Source: Herbidospora mongoliensis (GTDB taxonomy: Bacteria; Actinomycetota; Actinomycetes; Streptosporangiales; Streptosporangiaceae). From it: a stretch of DNA of 64,000 nucleotides. The stretch spans positions 1 through 64,000 of the forward strand of contig NZ_BBXD01000031.1 of the NCBI RefSeq assembly GCF_001570545.1, written 5' to 3'. This document shows positions 43,517 to 52,552 of this stretch, piece after piece. The notes under the pieces were generated by a model. It searched no databases, had not been told where the DNA came from, and worked only from the letters and a program-made list of their open reading frames with translations. Each line of letters starts with the position of its first letter. The first letter of the stretch is position 1. A program made the translations under genes and the position numbers.

Positions 43517-43751
43517 GGCGAATGGATGGCTCGTGGTTGTTGCCCCTTCGGGGCACCTGCCACGGGCCATTCGCCATTTCTGCATACGGGGGGACGACCC
43601 CCCGAACCCCCCGATACGAGAGGGCTGTCGCCCCCTCGCGCTCCCCTGGCCGCTCTCGCGGCCCGGCATCGCTGTCGCTCTGGGGTCGCTGCGCTCCCTT
43701 GCGAAGAGCTCCGCCCCTCGCTCTCCCCGGAAGGGCCTCGCTATCGCTCGG
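43517..43751 (+). repeat. Structured non-coding repeat, copy 1
   Basis: About 235 bases beginning two bases after the tRNA. The first 59 bases form a long hairpin: GGCGAATGG (43517-43525) with CCATTCGCC (43567-43575), and an inner TGCCCC-TTCG-GGGGCA-type arm. Then come GAGGG/CCCCTC pairs and a tail of GCTGCGCTCC and GCTCGG motifs. It matches copy 2 at 44869-45099 along its whole length, by eye at roughly three bases in four. Confidence 0.8.
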
Positions 43752-44112
43752 GTGGAGCTCGCTTCGCTCGGATGATGGATTAGAGCCGCGCCGGACCGGC
43801 TGAGATGTCGATTTGATCTTCTGAGTGACCAACTGAGTTACTGCGGCCTGGTGGATCGCTTCATGGCATAAGCGTTGAGCGAAGTTGACGCGATAAACGT
43901 GGATGAGTTCATGGAAACGGGCCCGATGGAACGGCTCGTCGGCCGCAGGGTGCTTCAGGTGTGAACCTTCGGGTGATGCTTTCCCACCTCCGTCGTGTGA
44001 ATTTCCGTGTGAGCTCCCTATTTCCACAGCGGGTAATTCGACGTACTCCGTCGGTGCCGACATCGCTGTACTCCTGGGTGACAACCGTCGTATTCACCAG
44101 GAAGGAACAATC
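43752..44112 (+). other. Intergenic stretch, no supported gene
   Basis: About 360 bases before the secreted protein gene. Less GC-rich than neighbours. A minus-strand frame over this part reads like protein for about 40 residues but has no start or known domain. The promoter of the next gene is likely in its right half. Confidence 0.4.
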
Positions 44113-44664
44113 GTGACACTCAAGAACGGTCTCCGCGCGCTGGCGATGGGAGCCCTGCTCACCGTCCCCATCGCGGCCGTCAGCGCCACGCCCGCGATGG
44201 CCGCCACCAATGTCGTGGCGTCCGGCGGGCAGCTTTTCGTCAGCGCGGGCTTCGCCGACGACGACATCTCCATCAACGTCGAAGGCGGTTTCCTCGTCGT
44301 CAGGAACTTCAACGACGCCATCTTCGCAGGCAGCGTCACCTGCACGAACGTCGATCCCCGCACGGTCCGGTGCGCCGGCGCGGGCATCACCAAGATGCTG
44401 GTGCGCACCAACACAGGGGCCGACACGGTGCGGAACAACACCGCCCTCCCGGCCCAGGCCTTTCTCGGGCCGGACGGTGACCTCTACTACGGCGGCTCGG
44501 CCCGCGACCTCGTCTCAGGCGAGGGCGGCAACGACCTCATTGACGGCAACGTGGGCAATGACGTCCTGATCGGCGACGAGGGCGGATTCGACCAGGTCTT
44601 CGGCGGTCCGGGCACAGACCTGTGCACGGCCGAGAAGGAGACCACCTGCGAGGGCGAGGCGTGA
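44113..44664 (+). CDS. Secreted protein with haemolysin-type calcium-binding repeats
   Basis: A 183-residue protein. Residues 1-31 form a signal peptide ending at AMA-A. The C-terminal part has RTX-like nonapeptides: G-G-S-A-R-D-L, G-E-G-G-N-D-L-I-D-G, and G-N-D-V-L-I-G-D near residues 127-160, which bind calcium in a beta-roll. Four Cys residues may form two disulfides. GTG 44113 follows a GAAGGA site. No dedicated type I exporter is near, so it should leave by the Sec route. Role unknown. Confidence 0.82.
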   Translation: MTLKNGLRALAMGALLTVPIAAVSATPAMAATNVVASGGQLFVSAGFADDDISINVEGGFLVVRNFNDAIFAGSVTCTNVDPRTVRCAGAGITKMLVRTNTGADTVRNNTALPAQAFLGPDGDLYYGGSARDLVSGEGGNDLIDGNVGNDVLIGDEGGFDQVFGGPGTDLCTAEKETTCEGEA

Positions 44665-44868
44665 CACCGAAGGACATCGGACCCGGTAGGGCTCGACAGG
44701 GTCCCCAGGGTTGCCGAGGCCGGCCTCATTCGGACCGGCCTTCCAGCCGATCTCGTTGCAGGCCCGGTGTTCGCGCGTCTTGACCTGCAGCGTGGCGTGG
44801 GCGACGCCATCATTCATGAGGCATCTCGGTCCGGCTGATCGAGTCGAGTAGACGAGCGTTGGCTCCTT

Positions 44869-45099
44869 GCGAAATGGATGGCTCGTGGTTGTCGGCCCTT
44901 CGGAGCCAACTGTCGCGGGCCATTTCGCGTTTGCGTACACGGGGGACGACCCGTCGAACCCCCGATGCGAGAGGGCTCGCGCCCCCTCGCGCTCCCCCTA
45001 GCCGCTTTCGCGTCCTGGCGTCGCTTTGCTCCAGGTCGCTGCGCTCCTTGCTAAGGGCTCCGCCCCTCGTGATCCCCGGCTGGGCCTCGCTTCGCTCGG
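44869..45099 (+). repeat. Structured non-coding repeat, copy 2
   Basis: About 231 bases alike to copy 1 (43517-43751) and in the same orientation. The outer stem is GCGAAATGG (44869-44877) with CCATTTCGC (44920-44928): compared with copy 1 it has an extra A on one side matched by an extra T on the other, so pairing is kept. It lies between the secreted protein and the MafI gene with no tRNA beside it. Confidence 0.8.
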
Positions 45100-45146
45100 T
45101 CACGGTCTTTGCTTCCGAGAAGGCGGCCCCGACTTCGAACCTTCAA

Positions 45147-45407
45147 CTATGACTCGATGAGTTCGTCGAGTTTATCTACTGATCTCGGTGTGCCCAGTTC
45201 CTGGGCGGCAGACGTCAGACGCTTGTGGTAATCCGAAGAAATGGGGAGTTCGTCCTCATAGATCCACGAGCACATCGTGTCAAAGGCCAGTTCCTCCTCG
45301 CCCACGCTCATCAAGTAACGAACATCGGCGATAACCTCCTCCGACGTCAGGGGAGAGTCCTCAAGAAGTTGTGAGATGAGGGCTCGGAGGTACTGATATC
45401 GCTCCAT
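45147..45407 (-). CDS. MafI-family immunity protein
   Basis: An 86-residue acidic protein resembling MafI-type immunity proteins, which neutralise partner polymorphic toxins. The pattern L-I-S-Q-L-L-E-D-S-P-L, D-V-R-Y-L-M-S-V-G-E-E-E-L-A-F-D and the acidic end support this by family resemblance only. The gene is visibly less GC-rich than its neighbours, a sign of transfer. No toxin gene is seen on either side. It may protect against toxins of rival strains. Confidence 0.7.
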   Translation of the reverse strand: MERYQYLRALISQLLEDSPLTSEEVIADVRYLMSVGEEELAFDTMCSWIYEDELPISSDYHKRLTSAAQELGTPRSVDKLDELIES

Positions 45408-46149
45408 CTTTCAGGGTCCTTTTCCCGCATAGACTCTTTGATCTCCGGTGACGGCGGTGCGTCGGTCGCCAGGTGGTGTTGCCGCCGAGTTTCCAGGTCA
45501 GGACCGGTCTGCGTGGCCTTCAATAGCGCCTGGTGAATGAGCCTTGGCGTATTCCGTGCCGGTGCGGCGGGGTGTGTCGCCTGCGTAGGCGGCGCGAGTT
45601 CCCGGCCTCGCCGAAACGAAAGCTACAGGTCGCTTGGCTCGAATGGTTGGAGGACTCCCCGGCTTTCAAGGGTCCGCCGACCCTCGGGGACCGCGTGACC
45701 GTGCCATTCGGTGGGTGGACGCGGGTGGGGACCGGCACCGAACAGCTGTTGACGGGTCGTCGCGGCGGGTGCCCGTCTCATCCTCCACGCCAGTCACATG
45801 GATGCCCGCGCGTTCTCGTCGGGGGTGAGGGTGTCTCGGGGTGGGCAGACGCGTGTTGACGAAGCATCGGGCCCTTGGCACTATGTTGGCGATTCGTCCG
45901 CTTATCGCCTTTTCGGTGATGGACCTTGGGGCTCTCGCCTCCTGTGCTCGGCACGTCCGTCCGAGAGCCGAATCGATCGTGACGTAGAGCGGGTTCGCGT
46001 TCGTACCTCAAGCGGATGCTTGCTGCGGCGCCGAACCTCGAGTGATCAGAATCCAGGAGACCAGACATGGTGGTTGACGACGACATCTCCGGGTGATCCC
46101 GGAATGGATCGGCCGCAGGCAGGCGCGTGAGAACGCTGCCGCCGTGGCC
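45408..46149 (+). other. Intergenic stretch, no supported gene
   Basis: About 740 bases upstream of the ABC-F genes and of the MafI gene. Short frames on both strands lack domains and ribosome sites. The remains of a toxin gene upstream of MafI were looked for on the minus strand but none could be identified. Confidence 0.4.
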
Positions 46150-46275
46150 ATGTCGTCGTTCCTCCATTCCTGTTTCCTGCTGGGCGGCTTCGGCGCGCCC
46201 GCGTCACGTACGAGGTTCTCGCATGTCCGATGCGTTCATCGTCTGTTCCCACCTGTCCTTCTCCTGGCCCGATGA
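46150..46275 (+). promoter_or_regulatory. Possible leader peptide ORF of the ABC-F operon
   Basis: An open frame of 41 codons starts at ATG 46150 and overlaps the first 53 bases of the ABC-F gene in another frame. Its start reads MSSFLHSCFLLGGF. A stem GGGCG/CGCCC with a TTCG loop (46182-46200) lies inside it, just before the ABC-F start. Leader peptides plus attenuating hairpins often control antibiotic-resistance ABC-F genes. There is no clear ribosome site, so translation is unproven. Confidence 0.4.
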
Positions 46276-47857
46276 CACCCCGGTGTTCCAGGAGCTCTCG
46301 TTCACCGTGCCTACGGGCCGGACCGGCCTGGTGGCGCCCAACGGCGCCGGCAAGAGCACGTTGCTCAGGCTGATCGCCGGCGCGCTTCGCCCGGCGGCCG
46401 GCTCGGTCATGGTGGAGGGGATCCTGGGGTATCTGCCCCAGACGCTGCCCCTCGCCGGTGATCTGACCGTGGCGGAGGTCCTGGGGGTCGCCGCGGTGAT
46501 CAGGGCCCTGGACGCCATCGAGTCCGGAGACGCGAGCGAGGAGCACTTCACCACGATCGGCAACGACTGGGACGTCGAGGAGCGCACCCGTGCCCAGCTC
46601 GACCGGCTGGGCCTCGGCGACGTCTCCCTCGACCGGCCTCTGCGCACCCTCAGCGGCGGGCAGGTCATCTCGCTCGGGCTGGCCGCGCAGCTGCTGAAGC
46701 GGCCCGATGTCCTGCTGCTCGACGAACCGACCAACAACCTCGACCTCGACGCCCGCCACCGGCTCTATGCGGTGCTCGACGACTGGAGCGGCTGCCTGCT
46801 GCTGGTCAGCCACGACAGGGCGCTGCTCGACCGCATGGACCGCATCGCCGAACTCGACCGGGGCGAGGTCCGGTTCCACGGGGGGAACTTCACCGCGTAC
46901 GAGGAAGCGGTGCGCGTGGCGAGGGAGGCCGCCGAGAAGAACGTCCGCAACGCCGAGCAGGAGGTCAAACGGGAGAAGCGCGAGCTGCAGCAGGCTCGCG
47001 AGCGCGCTGAACGCCGAGCGGGCAACGCCGCCCGCAACCTCAAGAACGCCGGCCTTCCGAAGATCTTCGCCGGGACGATGAAGCGCAACGCCCAGGAATC
47101 GGCGGGGAAGGCGAACGAGACGCACACCGCTCGGGTCAGTCAGGCTAAAGCCCGGCTGGACGAGGCGGGGCGTGCCCTGCGCGACGAGCAGAAGATCGCG
47201 CTGGAGCTGCCCGGGACCAACGTTCCGGCCGGGCGCACGGTCTTCCTCGGACGGGGGATGCAGGTCCGCTACGGTGACCGGCCACTCTTCGCCGGGGAGG
47301 GCGCCGATCTGACGATCCGGGGGCCCGAGCGCATCGCCCTGACCGGCTCCAACGGCGTCGGCAAGTCCACCCTGCTACGCGTGATCAATGGCGAGTTGGA
47401 GCCGGCGGGCGGCGAGACCAGGCGGGCCGATGGCCGGGTCGCCTACCTGTCCCAACGGCTTGACCTGCTGGACCTGGACCGCACCGTGGCGGAGAACCTG
47501 GCCGCGTTCGCGCCCGGGATGCCCCAGGCGCAGCGGATGAACCTGCTCGCCCGCTTCCTGTTCCGCGGCTCCCGCATCCACCTGCCTGTCGGCGCGCTGT
47601 CCGGTGGCGAGCGGTTGCGCGCCACCCTGGCCTGCGTCCTGTACGCCGAACCGGCGCCCCAGCTTCTCCTGCTGGACGAACCGACCAACAACCTCGACCT
47701 GGTCAGCGTCTCCCAATTGGAAAGCGCGCTCAGCGCCTATGAAGGCGCTTTCGTGGTGGTCAGCCACGACGAGCGGTTCCTCACCGAGATCGGGGTGAAC
47801 CGCTGGCTGCGGCTCTCCGAGGGCCGGCTGACGGAGACGGGGACGACCTCGTCGTGA
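46223..47857 (+). CDS. ABC-F family ribosomal protection protein 1
   Basis: A 544-residue soluble protein with two ATPase domains and no membrane part. NBD1: Walker A APNGAGKST, signature LSGGQ, LLLDEPTNNLD; linker (about 230-330) rich in charged residues as in ABC-F interdomain arms; NBD2: GSNGVGKST, LSGGE, LLLDEPTNNLD. Such proteins eject ribosome-bound antibiotics or act in translation. The class resembles actinomycete drug-resistance ABC-F proteins more than Uup/EttA. It overlaps the next ABC-F gene by 4 bases. Confidence 0.9.
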   Translation: MSDAFIVCSHLSFSWPDDTPVFQELSFTVPTGRTGLVAPNGAGKSTLLRLIAGALRPAAGSVMVEGILGYLPQTLPLAGDLTVAEVLGVAAVIRALDAIESGDASEEHFTTIGNDWDVEERTRAQLDRLGLGDVSLDRPLRTLSGGQVISLGLAAQLLKRPDVLLLDEPTNNLDLDARHRLYAVLDDWSGCLLLVSHDRALLDRMDRIAELDRGEVRFHGGNFTAYEEAVRVAREAAEKNVRNAEQEVKREKRELQQARERAERRAGNAARNLKNAGLPKIFAGTMKRNAQESAGKANETHTARVSQAKARLDEAGRALRDEQKIALELPGTNVPAGRTVFLGRGMQVRYGDRPLFAGEGADLTIRGPERIALTGSNGVGKSTLLRVINGELEPAGGETRRADGRVAYLSQRLDLLDLDRTVAENLAAFAPGMPQAQRMNLLARFLFRGSRIHLPVGALSGGERLRATLACVLYAEPAPQLLLLDEPTNNLDLVSVSQLESALSAYEGAFVVVSHDERFLTEIGVNRWLRLSEGRLTETGTTSS

Positions 47858-49488
47858 TCGGCCCGCACTCCGATCCCGTTGGGTCCCCTTCCGCTCTGCT
47901 CGCCCACGATCTCGTCCGCACGTTCGGCACCCGGCGGGTGCTCGACGGGGTCTCCCTCACCGCCGCCCCCGGGCACCGGATCGGGCTGATCGGTGACAAC
48001 GGTGCCGGGAAGTCCACCCTGCTGCGGCTGCTCGCCGGGACGGACGAACCCGACTCCGGCACCGTCGTCCGGCCCGCTGACCTAGGCTTCCTGCACCAGG
48101 AAATGCCGTTCGACGCCGCGTCGACCATCGCCGACGTGCTCGACGACAGCCTGCGCGGAGCCCGTGAGGACCTCGCCGAACTCGACAGGCTCAGCCGAGC
48201 GCTCGCCGACGTCCCCGAGGACCGTCCCGACTACGCGGGTCTTCTCGGCCGGTACGGCGAGCGGCTCCACCACGCGCAGGAACACGAGGCCTGGGACGCC
48301 GACCGGCGTGCCGAGATCGTCCTCGCCGGGCTCGGCCTCGGGAGGACACCGCACGATCGCGCACTCGGGTCCCTGTCCGGCGGGCAGCGCAGCCGGCTCG
48401 CGCTGGCCGCGCTGCTGGTACGGCGTCCCGCGGCGCTGCTGCTCGACGAACCCACCAACCATCTCGACGACGCGGCGACGGCCTTTCTGGAGGAGCGGCT
48501 GCGCCGCCTGCCCGGAGTCGTCGTGCTGGCGAGCCATGATCGGGCGTTCCTCGACGCCGTCTGCACGGACCTGATCGGCCTTGATCCGGCGGTGGGCGGC
48601 CCCGTCCGCTATGGCGGCGGCTACACCGCCTACCAGGCCGAGAAGCGCGCGGAGCGGCAACGGTGGCAGCGGCGCTTCGCCGGGGAACAGGAGGAACTCG
48701 CCGCCCTGCGCCGCTCGGCCGCCCTGACCGCGTACCGGATCGCGCCGGGCCGCGTGAAGCGCGACAACGAGAAAATGGGCTACGGCCACACCAGTGGCCG
48801 CGTGCAGAACCAGATCTCGCGGCGGGTACGCGACGCCACCCGCCGGCTGGAGGAGCTGGAGCGCGACCAGGTCGCCGAACCGCCGGAACCGCTGCGGTTC
48901 CGGGCCGCCGCACTCGCCTCCGGATCTCCCGAGGGGATCCTGCTGGCACTGCGGGGCGTCCGCGTCCCCGGCCGGCTGACGCTGGATCGCCTCGACGTGT
49001 CGTCCACCGATCGGCTGCTGGTCACCGGAGCGAACGGGGCGGGGAAGTCGACGCTCCTCGCGGTGCTGGCCGGGCGGCTGGACGCCTCCGGAGAGGTGCG
49101 ACGGCGGGACGGGCTCACGGTCGGCCTGCTGGCCCAGGACACGCTGTTCGACCGGCCGGACCGTACCGTGCGGAGAACCTACGAGCTGGCGCTCGGCTCT
49201 GATCGTGCCGAGTCGGTCCCGCTGGACTCTCTCGGCCTGATCGATTCACGAGACCTGGGCAGGCGGGTCGGGGAGCTGTCGGTCGGCCAGCGCCGGCGAC
49301 TCGCCCTGGCGCTGCTCGTGGCGGGCCCGCCGGAGTTGCTGCTGCTCGACGAACCCACCAACCACCTGTCGCCCGGTCTCTGCGACGACCTGGAGGAGGC
49401 CCTGGGCACGGGGCCCGGCGCCATCGTGATCGCCAGCCATGACCGTTGGCTGCGATCCCGCTGGTCAGGCCGCGAAATCCGACTGTGA
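47854..49488 (+). CDS. ABC-F family ribosomal protection protein 2
   Basis: A 544-residue protein with twin ATPase domains: NBD1 GDNGAGKST, LSGGQRSRLAL, LLLDEPTNHLD; NBD2 GANGAGKST, LSVGQRRRLAL, LLLDEPTNHL. The LSVGQ signature of NBD2 is common in macrolide-type self-resistance proteins (TlrC/OleB/CarA class). It is only distantly like its neighbour, so this is not a recent duplication. The start GTG overlaps the stop of protein 1. Confidence 0.9.
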   Translation: MIGPHSDPVGSPSALLAHDLVRTFGTRRVLDGVSLTAAPGHRIGLIGDNGAGKSTLLRLLAGTDEPDSGTVVRPADLGFLHQEMPFDAASTIADVLDDSLRGAREDLAELDRLSRALADVPEDRPDYAGLLGRYGERLHHAQEHEAWDADRRAEIVLAGLGLGRTPHDRALGSLSGGQRSRLALAALLVRRPAALLLDEPTNHLDDAATAFLEERLRRLPGVVVLASHDRAFLDAVCTDLIGLDPAVGGPVRYGGGYTAYQAEKRAERQRWQRRFAGEQEELAALRRSAALTAYRIAPGRVKRDNEKMGYGHTSGRVQNQISRRVRDATRRLEELERDQVAEPPEPLRFRAAALASGSPEGILLALRGVRVPGRLTLDRLDVSSTDRLLVTGANGAGKSTLLAVLAGRLDASGEVRRRDGLTVGLLAQDTLFDRPDRTVRRTYELALGSDRAESVPLDSLGLIDSRDLGRRVGELSVGQRRRLALALLVAGPPELLLLDEPTNHLSPGLCDDLEEALGTGPGAIVIASHDRWLRSRWSGREIRL

Positions 49489-49503
49489 ACTCTGATGCTG
49501 AGC

Positions 49504-49540
49504 GGGCCGCGGGCGGTGTGGGGTCGATCGTCCGCGGCCC
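49504..49540. terminator. Bidirectional hairpin between convergent genes
   Basis: GGGCCGCGG (49504-49512) pairs with CCGCGGCCC (49532-49540) over a 19-base loop. It lies between the ABC-F 2 stop and the stop of the convergent beta-helix gene. Confidence 0.6.
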
Positions 49541-49553
49541 ACCGGGTCTCATG

Positions 49554-52247
49554 TCAGTTGCGTAGGGTCCACCGCTGGTTCGTGCCGCCGTTGCAGGACC
49601 ACAGGATGAGCTTCGTGCCGTTGGCGGTGCCGCCGCCGGAGGCGTCCAGGCACAGGCCGGACTGGACGCCGGTGATGGTGCCGTTGGAGTTGACGTTCCA
49701 CTGCTGGTTGGTCTGTCCGTTGCAGTCCCAGATGATCACCTGGGTGCCGTTCGTGGTGCCCTGGCCGTTGGCGTCCAGGCACTTGTTGCCGAACACCTGC
49801 AGCTGCTTGCCCGAGGTGTAGGTCAGGCGCTGGTTGGTGCCGCTGCCGCAGTCGTACAGCTGCGCCTGCGTGCCGTTGGCGGACGAGCTGCCGGTGATGT
49901 CCACGCATCGGTTCGACTGGGCGCCGACGATCTGCTGGCCGCCGCCGCTGCTGCCGCCGCTGCCCTGCCTGACCAGCGACGCCGACGCCGCGGAGCGGTT
50001 GCCCTGGGCGTCCACCACGAAGAGCCGGTATTCGCCGTTCGTCGTCGGCACCGCAATGGAGGTCGCGGTTCCGCCCGCCCTGGTCATCGTGGCGCCGGCG
50101 GTGAAGGAGGTCGTGCCCGAGGGAGCGAGCCAGACGCTCTTGGACGAGTCGCCGGTGCTGCGGATGGGGATCGAGGTCGTGCCGCTGCTGGTGTACGTGC
50201 TGGCGGGCAGGACGTAGTCCGGCAGGGACAGGTTGCTCTGCGGGATGATGTTCCGGTAGGCGTCCTCGAGCCCGGAGTTCACGGCGATGCCGTACGCGGC
50301 CGCCGGCCAGACATAGTCGGACGAGACGATGATGTCGTGGACCGTGCTGTTCGGCAGGACCTTGTTGGAGACCTTGTTGATCGGCCCGTAGGTCTGCGTG
50401 ATGCTCAGGTCGTGCTTACGACCCCAGTCGTCGGAGTTGACGAGCCACGTGATGTTCTTGTCCACGCTCAGGACGTTGTCGCGGAAGACCATGTTGCCCG
50501 AGCCCTCGTCCGGGTGGAGTCCGTACTTGTGACCCGACGGGACGCCCTGCATGTAGTTGTTGGTGATCGTGGTTCCCGGCTGGTTGCCCAGCGTGTAGAC
50601 GGGAGCCGTGTCGCTCAGGCGCTGCACCGTGTCGATGAAGTGGTTGTAGCTGATGGTGTTGTTCTTCGCCACGGTGGTCGGCACGTTGGGCCGGATCGAG
50701 CCGGACGACCCGTCGAAGTTCCACCAGCCCCAGCCGAGCGTCACCCCGGACCACGGCGTCTTCTCGATGCGGTTGCGCTGGATCGACAGCGTGTCGGCGA
50801 AGTAGGCCGAGATGGGGCTGTGCCCGTTGAACAGCACCGCGCTGTCGTAGATGTAGTTGTTCTTGATCTCGATGTTCTTGGGCGCGCCCTCGACCGCGGC
50901 GGTGTACTTCTCGCGGTTGGACGAGGTGTGGTCGCCGATGTAGACGTGCTGCGGATGGCCCACGGTGATGGCCGATCCGGCGACGTCGTTGGTGTAGTTC
51001 CCGATCAGCTGCGTGTTCACCACGTCGTTGACCATGTTGATGCCGTCGACGCCGGTGTGCTGGATCCGGTTGTTCTGCAGCACGAGCCCGTCGGCGTTGT
51101 CGATCTGGACGATGCCGGGCGCCGTGTCGACGTTGCGGTAGGAGTAGGCGTGGAAGTTCTGCTTGGCGTAGACGGTCGCGCCGAGGTTGCCCTGCTGGGC
51201 CTGCTTGAGCACCGAGCCGTTCACGTTGAACAGGTTCCAGTCGGAGTGCTGGATCGTGAGGCCCGAGAAAGTGATGTTCTTGGCGCGGGCGCTCGTCGAG
51301 GTGCCGGCGACCTTGATGAGGGTGGTCACGTTGTTCGGGGCGAAGACGGCCGCCGTCGACATGTTCTCGGAGCCGGCCTTGTAGTAGTAGAGCGTCTTGG
51401 TCGTCTTGTCGAAGAAGAACTCGCCCGCCGTGTCGAGGAACTCGTAGGCGTTGCTGACCTTGTGCGTGCCGCCGACCTGCGCGTTCCCGTTGTAGGCGCC
51501 CTGGGCGATGGCCGCGCCCGGCTGCTGGAACGTCGCGATGCGGTTCGAGCCGTCGGAGGTGACCTGCTGGACCCCCACGATGGCCGTGGTCCAGGTCGTG
51601 CCCGTCTCGATTTCGATGTCGTTCTGGTTGCTCGAGACGGCGGGGAAGTCACTCAGGCTGTACTTCGATCCGGCGCACTGCGAACCCGATTCCCATGCCC
51701 ACGACGCCTGCCCGGCCGTGATGTTGTAGGTGCCGTAGCAGCCCGCCGAGTTGATGGTCTTCGAGGCCATGTACGCCCGCTTGTCGTTCACGTAGAGCGC
51801 GCGGAGCTTGTTGGCGCGGTTCAGCGGGGCCTTCCAGATGTTGCCGCTGTGCTGCGTCCACCCGGTCACCTGGACGCCGCCGCTGAGGATCGGCGTCTCG
51901 TTCTGGTAGGCGGCGTAGATGACCCGGAAGCCGTTCGTGCCGGAGTCGGCCGGCGTGAAGTCGATGGTGCTGCTGACCGGATAGGTGCCCCCGCGAAGAT
52001 AGACGTAGATGTCGCCTGTCATGCCGGAGTTGATCGTGCGGACGACGTCCCGCGCGCGCTGCACGGTCTTGAATGGTGACGTGATCGTTCCGGTGTTGTC
52101 GTCGTTGCCGTCGGGGGCGACGTAGTAGGTGGCCTGGGTCGCCGCCGAGGCCGCCGAGCCACCTGCGAAGGTCGGCAGCAACACGGTGGCGACGAAGACC
52201 GTAAGCGCTGCTAACGCCTTCCCGGTCGTGGATAAGGCTGACTTCAC
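49554..52247 (-). CDS. Secreted right-handed beta-helix protein with ricin-type lectin domain
   Basis: An 897-residue secreted protein. Signal peptide 1-36 ends at ASA-A. Residues about 40-560 form a parallel beta-helix with many N-N-x-I/L turns (ENRIQHTGVDGI-like), as in polysaccharide-acting enzymes. A fibronectin-like stretch follows and the last 125 residues are a ricin B-type CBM13 with three QxW-like repeats (QRL, QQW, QRW). It probably binds and cleaves a plant or microbial polysaccharide; the exact activity is unknown. GTG start with an AGAGGAAC site; a LacI-type operator lies upstream. Confidence 0.9.
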   Translation of the reverse strand: MKSALSTTGKALAALTVFVATVLLPTFAGGSAASAATQATYYVAPDGNDDNTGTITSPFKTVQRARDVVRTINSGMTGDIYVYLRGGTYPVSSTIDFTPADSGTNGFRVIYAAYQNETPILSGGVQVTGWTQHSGNIWKAPLNRANKLRALYVNDKRAYMASKTINSAGCYGTYNITAGQASWAWESGSQCAGSKYSLSDFPAVSSNQNDIEIETGTTWTTAIVGVQQVTSDGSNRIATFQQPGAAIAQGAYNGNAQVGGTHKVSNAYEFLDTAGEFFFDKTTKTLYYYKAGSENMSTAAVFAPNNVTTLIKVAGTSTSARAKNITFSGLTIQHSDWNLFNVNGSVLKQAQQGNLGATVYAKQNFHAYSYRNVDTAPGIVQIDNADGLVLQNNRIQHTGVDGINMVNDVVNTQLIGNYTNDVAGSAITVGHPQHVYIGDHTSSNREKYTAAVEGAPKNIEIKNNYIYDSAVLFNGHSPISAYFADTLSIQRNRIEKTPWSGVTLGWGWWNFDGSSGSIRPNVPTTVAKNNTISYNHFIDTVQRLSDTAPVYTLGNQPGTTITNNYMQGVPSGHKYGLHPDEGSGNMVFRDNVLSVDKNITWLVNSDDWGRKHDLSITQTYGPINKVSNKVLPNSTVHDIIVSSDYVWPAAAYGIAVNSGLEDAYRNIIPQSNLSLPDYVLPASTYTSSGTTSIPIRSTGDSSKSVWLAPSGTTSFTAGATMTRAGGTATSIAVPTTNGEYRLFVVDAQGNRSAASASLVRQGSGGSSGGGQQIVGAQSNRCVDITGSSSANGTQAQLYDCGSGTNQRLTYTSGKQLQVFGNKCLDANGQGTTNGTQVIIWDCNGQTNQQWNVNSNGTITGVQSGLCLDASGGGTANGTKLILWSCNGGTNQRWTLRN

Positions 52248-52278
52248 GCTCTGTTCCTCTCGCTGGTTCCAGGCAGAA

Positions 52279-52292
52279 TGTTCGCGCTAACA
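52279..52292. promoter_or_regulatory. LacI-family type operator
   Basis: TGTT-CGCGCT-AACA is a near-perfect 14-bp palindrome of the TGTTAGCGCTAACA kind used by LacI-family sugar regulators in actinomycetes. It lies 32 bases upstream of the beta-helix gene start, downstream of a possible promoter near 52300-52320 read leftward. Confidence 0.6.
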
Positions 52293-52552
52293 CGTCGGCC
52301 AGGGCCAAACGTATGACGTATGCCGACTAATGTCTGGGGGCAATGTCGCACCAACATGGGTGTCTGGCAACAGTGGACAGAGACGGAGCAGGCAACGGAT
52401 GTAACTTTCATGAAACGTCGCCGGTGCCCGGCCGAGACGATCAACACGATCGGTCCATGGCGACTGTCATGGGCGACCAGTGACACCGCTGTCCCGACGT
52501 GGACCGATACGCCGATCCCGCACAGCGGGGGCTCTCGTGCGCGTACTTTTCC

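Noticed and set aside
43446-44084. Minus-strand frame that crosses the tRNA and repeat copy 1
   Set aside because: It reads through a tRNA and a structured repeat, so the frame as a whole cannot be a gene; a fragment may be a relic.
45533-45859. 108-codon plus-strand frame upstream of the ABC-F genes
   Set aside because: No recognised domain or ribosome site, overlapped by frames on the other strand; it could not be supported as a gene or as a toxin.
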